A DNA stretch of 64,000 nucleotides from Gracilariopsis chorda (taxonomy: Eukaryota; Rhodophyta; Florideophyceae; Gracilariales; Gracilariaceae), in the NCBI GenBank assembly GCA_003194525.1, contig NBIV01000080.1, forward strand, positions 186,001 through 250,000, written 5' to 3'. The first letter of the stretch is position 1; every line of letters starts with the position of its first letter. A model generated the notes under the pieces. It made no database searches, was not told where the DNA came from, and saw only the letters and a list, made by a program, of their open reading frames with translations. A program made the translations under genes and the position numbers. Below are positions 62,971 to 64,000 of this stretch, one piece after another.

Positions 62971-64000
62971 AGGCTCCGCGTGGCTCCTTACCATCGAGCC
63001 TCAGCTCCACGGAGGTCGCCTTTAGGAAAGTGGGAGAAGCCGTCTGCTCCGTCGACGCAGAATCGGCGGGCCTCCCAATCCCGTTGGACCCATTCGACGC
63101 CTTTGAGCAATCTGTTTGCACGCTCCGCCGTGAGAATTACAACGTGTTCGCCTCTATCGAATGTTCCCGGCTCGCCTCCATCACGGTGCGTGCTATCCTT
63201 GACACCGGAGCTGGCCCCAATCTGGTGCACGCCGACGTGCTCCCGCGGTCTGCTCTCCGCTCCTTGAGGACTCGCTAGCTCCCTACGGTGCGCGATGCGT
63301 CGCGTCGAGCATTGAACATCCTCGGTGCAATAGCCCTGTATCTCCGGCTGGGCTCCTTACAGGTGAAGGTGTGGTTCCTCGTGGCAACCAACATGGCCGC
63401 ACAATGCATATTGGGCACTTCCTTTGTGGATCGGTATGTACGTGCAATGTACCCACGCTTGCGGAAGGTGACGTTTCACGACGCCGCCCCTGTAGGTATC
63501 GTGTCCGCATCTCCGGGACCGGACGCCAACGCGCGTCACGTGGGTAATCTTCCAAAGGAGACGCAGCCGAATAAGCTCCGGGTGGTGAAGAGTATCAAAA
63601 TACCCGCGAGGAGTCAGGCCGAAGTTTGGGTGCAGACCTCTGCATCTGGCCTTTCATTCCTACAGGGGAGTCCACACCTGACGACGAAGCAGCACTCCAT
63701 GATGGCGAATGGTGTTATGGAAATAGTGCCGAACATTCCCTTCAGGGTCATGCTCGCCAACCTGAAGGAGTCGCCGTTACGGCTCCAGAAAGGAACTGTC
63801 GTCGGATTGGCACTACCCGCCCCTGCAGGACTGGCTCATCTTCCTCGTGTGGAAGACCTTGCGGAACGCGATGCAATCGCCACCATAGAGGCTGAAGCGA
63901 CATCAACGGCTCCAGAGGAAGGGAACCCTGCCACCTGGCAGGAGAAGCTCCAAATTGGTGAAGATTTCGAAGAGTATCGCCATAGGATAGTGGAAATGCT
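62610..64000 (+). pseudogene. Retroelement protease and start of pol, cut by the window end
   Basis: It lies in a different frame from gag and overlaps its end, so a ribosomal frameshift or a decayed junction is implied. The retropepsin core is clear: ITVRAILDTGAGPNLVHADV at about 63180-63240 (DTG catalytic triad). A TAG at 63276-63278 follows, after which the same frame continues (RALNILGAIALYLRLGSLQV, AAQCILGTSFVDRY), typical of the protease C-terminal half and the linker to reverse transcriptase. Reverse transcriptase itself would begin beyond 64000. Confidence 0.72.

Noticed and set aside
1..64000. CRISPR arrays, operons, phage or bacterial contamination
   Set aside because: No regularly spaced repeats, no Shine-Dalgarno-linked gene strings; introns and eukaryotic families throughout.

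Overview
This window looks like nuclear DNA from a red alga, most likely a multicellular (florideophyte-like) one. Four things point there. Genes are compact and mostly intronless, and the few introns are short (42-239 bp) with GT-AG ends. Plant-lineage genes are present, such as an RHL1-type topoisomerase VI subunit and a DUF1664 protein. A glutamine synthetase carries a plastid-type leader with the phenylalanine motif (TAFVPG) typical of red-lineage transit peptides. Degenerate transposable elements are dense. There are no operons, ribosome binding sites or phage features. The species cannot be named from the sequence.

Layout. 1-10.9 kb is gene-poor: one secreted Cys-rich/coiled-coil protein gene behind a TATA box (1978-2967), a near-perfect 59-nt hairpin (7640-7698), a tandem hairpin (4976-5066) and a decayed gag-like remnant (8546-9726). 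10.9-42.4 kb is the gene island. In order it holds RHL1, UTP15, RPA1, an ADAL-type deaminase, a DUF1664 protein, a Tc1/mariner element with two lesions (20135-21684), a MED11-like protein, SLBP, CSN1, an unreported-looking 48-aa two-exon gene, a WD40-like protein, glutamine synthetase, a 1431-aa helical protein, ALG10, mitoribosomal mL53 and a double-C2 copine-like protein. UTP15/RPA1, glutamine synthetase/helical protein and ALG10/mL53 are head-to-head pairs that probably share promoters. RHL1/UTP15 and the MED11-like gene/SLBP are convergent.

43.5-64 kb is a transposon graveyard. It holds a Harbinger-type element with tail-to-tail transposase and Myb-like genes (43834-45968). A second PIF/Harbinger element has been split by a complete 6.7-kb Ty3/Gypsy element (47412-54158). 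That element has two 1067-bp LTRs and a 5-bp target duplication (CAAAC), and the transposase frame reads straight across the excised insertion. Next comes a 4.6-kb DNA transposon with 111-bp inverted repeats (55445-60054). The window ends inside another retroelement (gag and protease, 60763-64000).

Best candidates for something new. (1) The 4.6-kb element encodes a piggyBac-like DDD transposase in which a complete PD-(D/E)XK (lambda-exonuclease/YqaJ-like) nuclease motif set lies between the second and third catalytic aspartates. (2) RPA1 has lost all four zinc-ribbon cysteines of its third DNA-binding domain. (3) The two-C2 copine-like protein stops exactly where the vWA domain should begin. 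The housekeeping genes mainly serve DNA replication and endoreduplication (RPA1, RHL1), histone mRNA processing (SLBP), ribosome biogenesis (UTP15, mL53), transcription (MED11-like), ubiquitin-ligase control (CSN1), N-glycosylation (ALG10) and nitrogen assimilation (glutamine synthetase).
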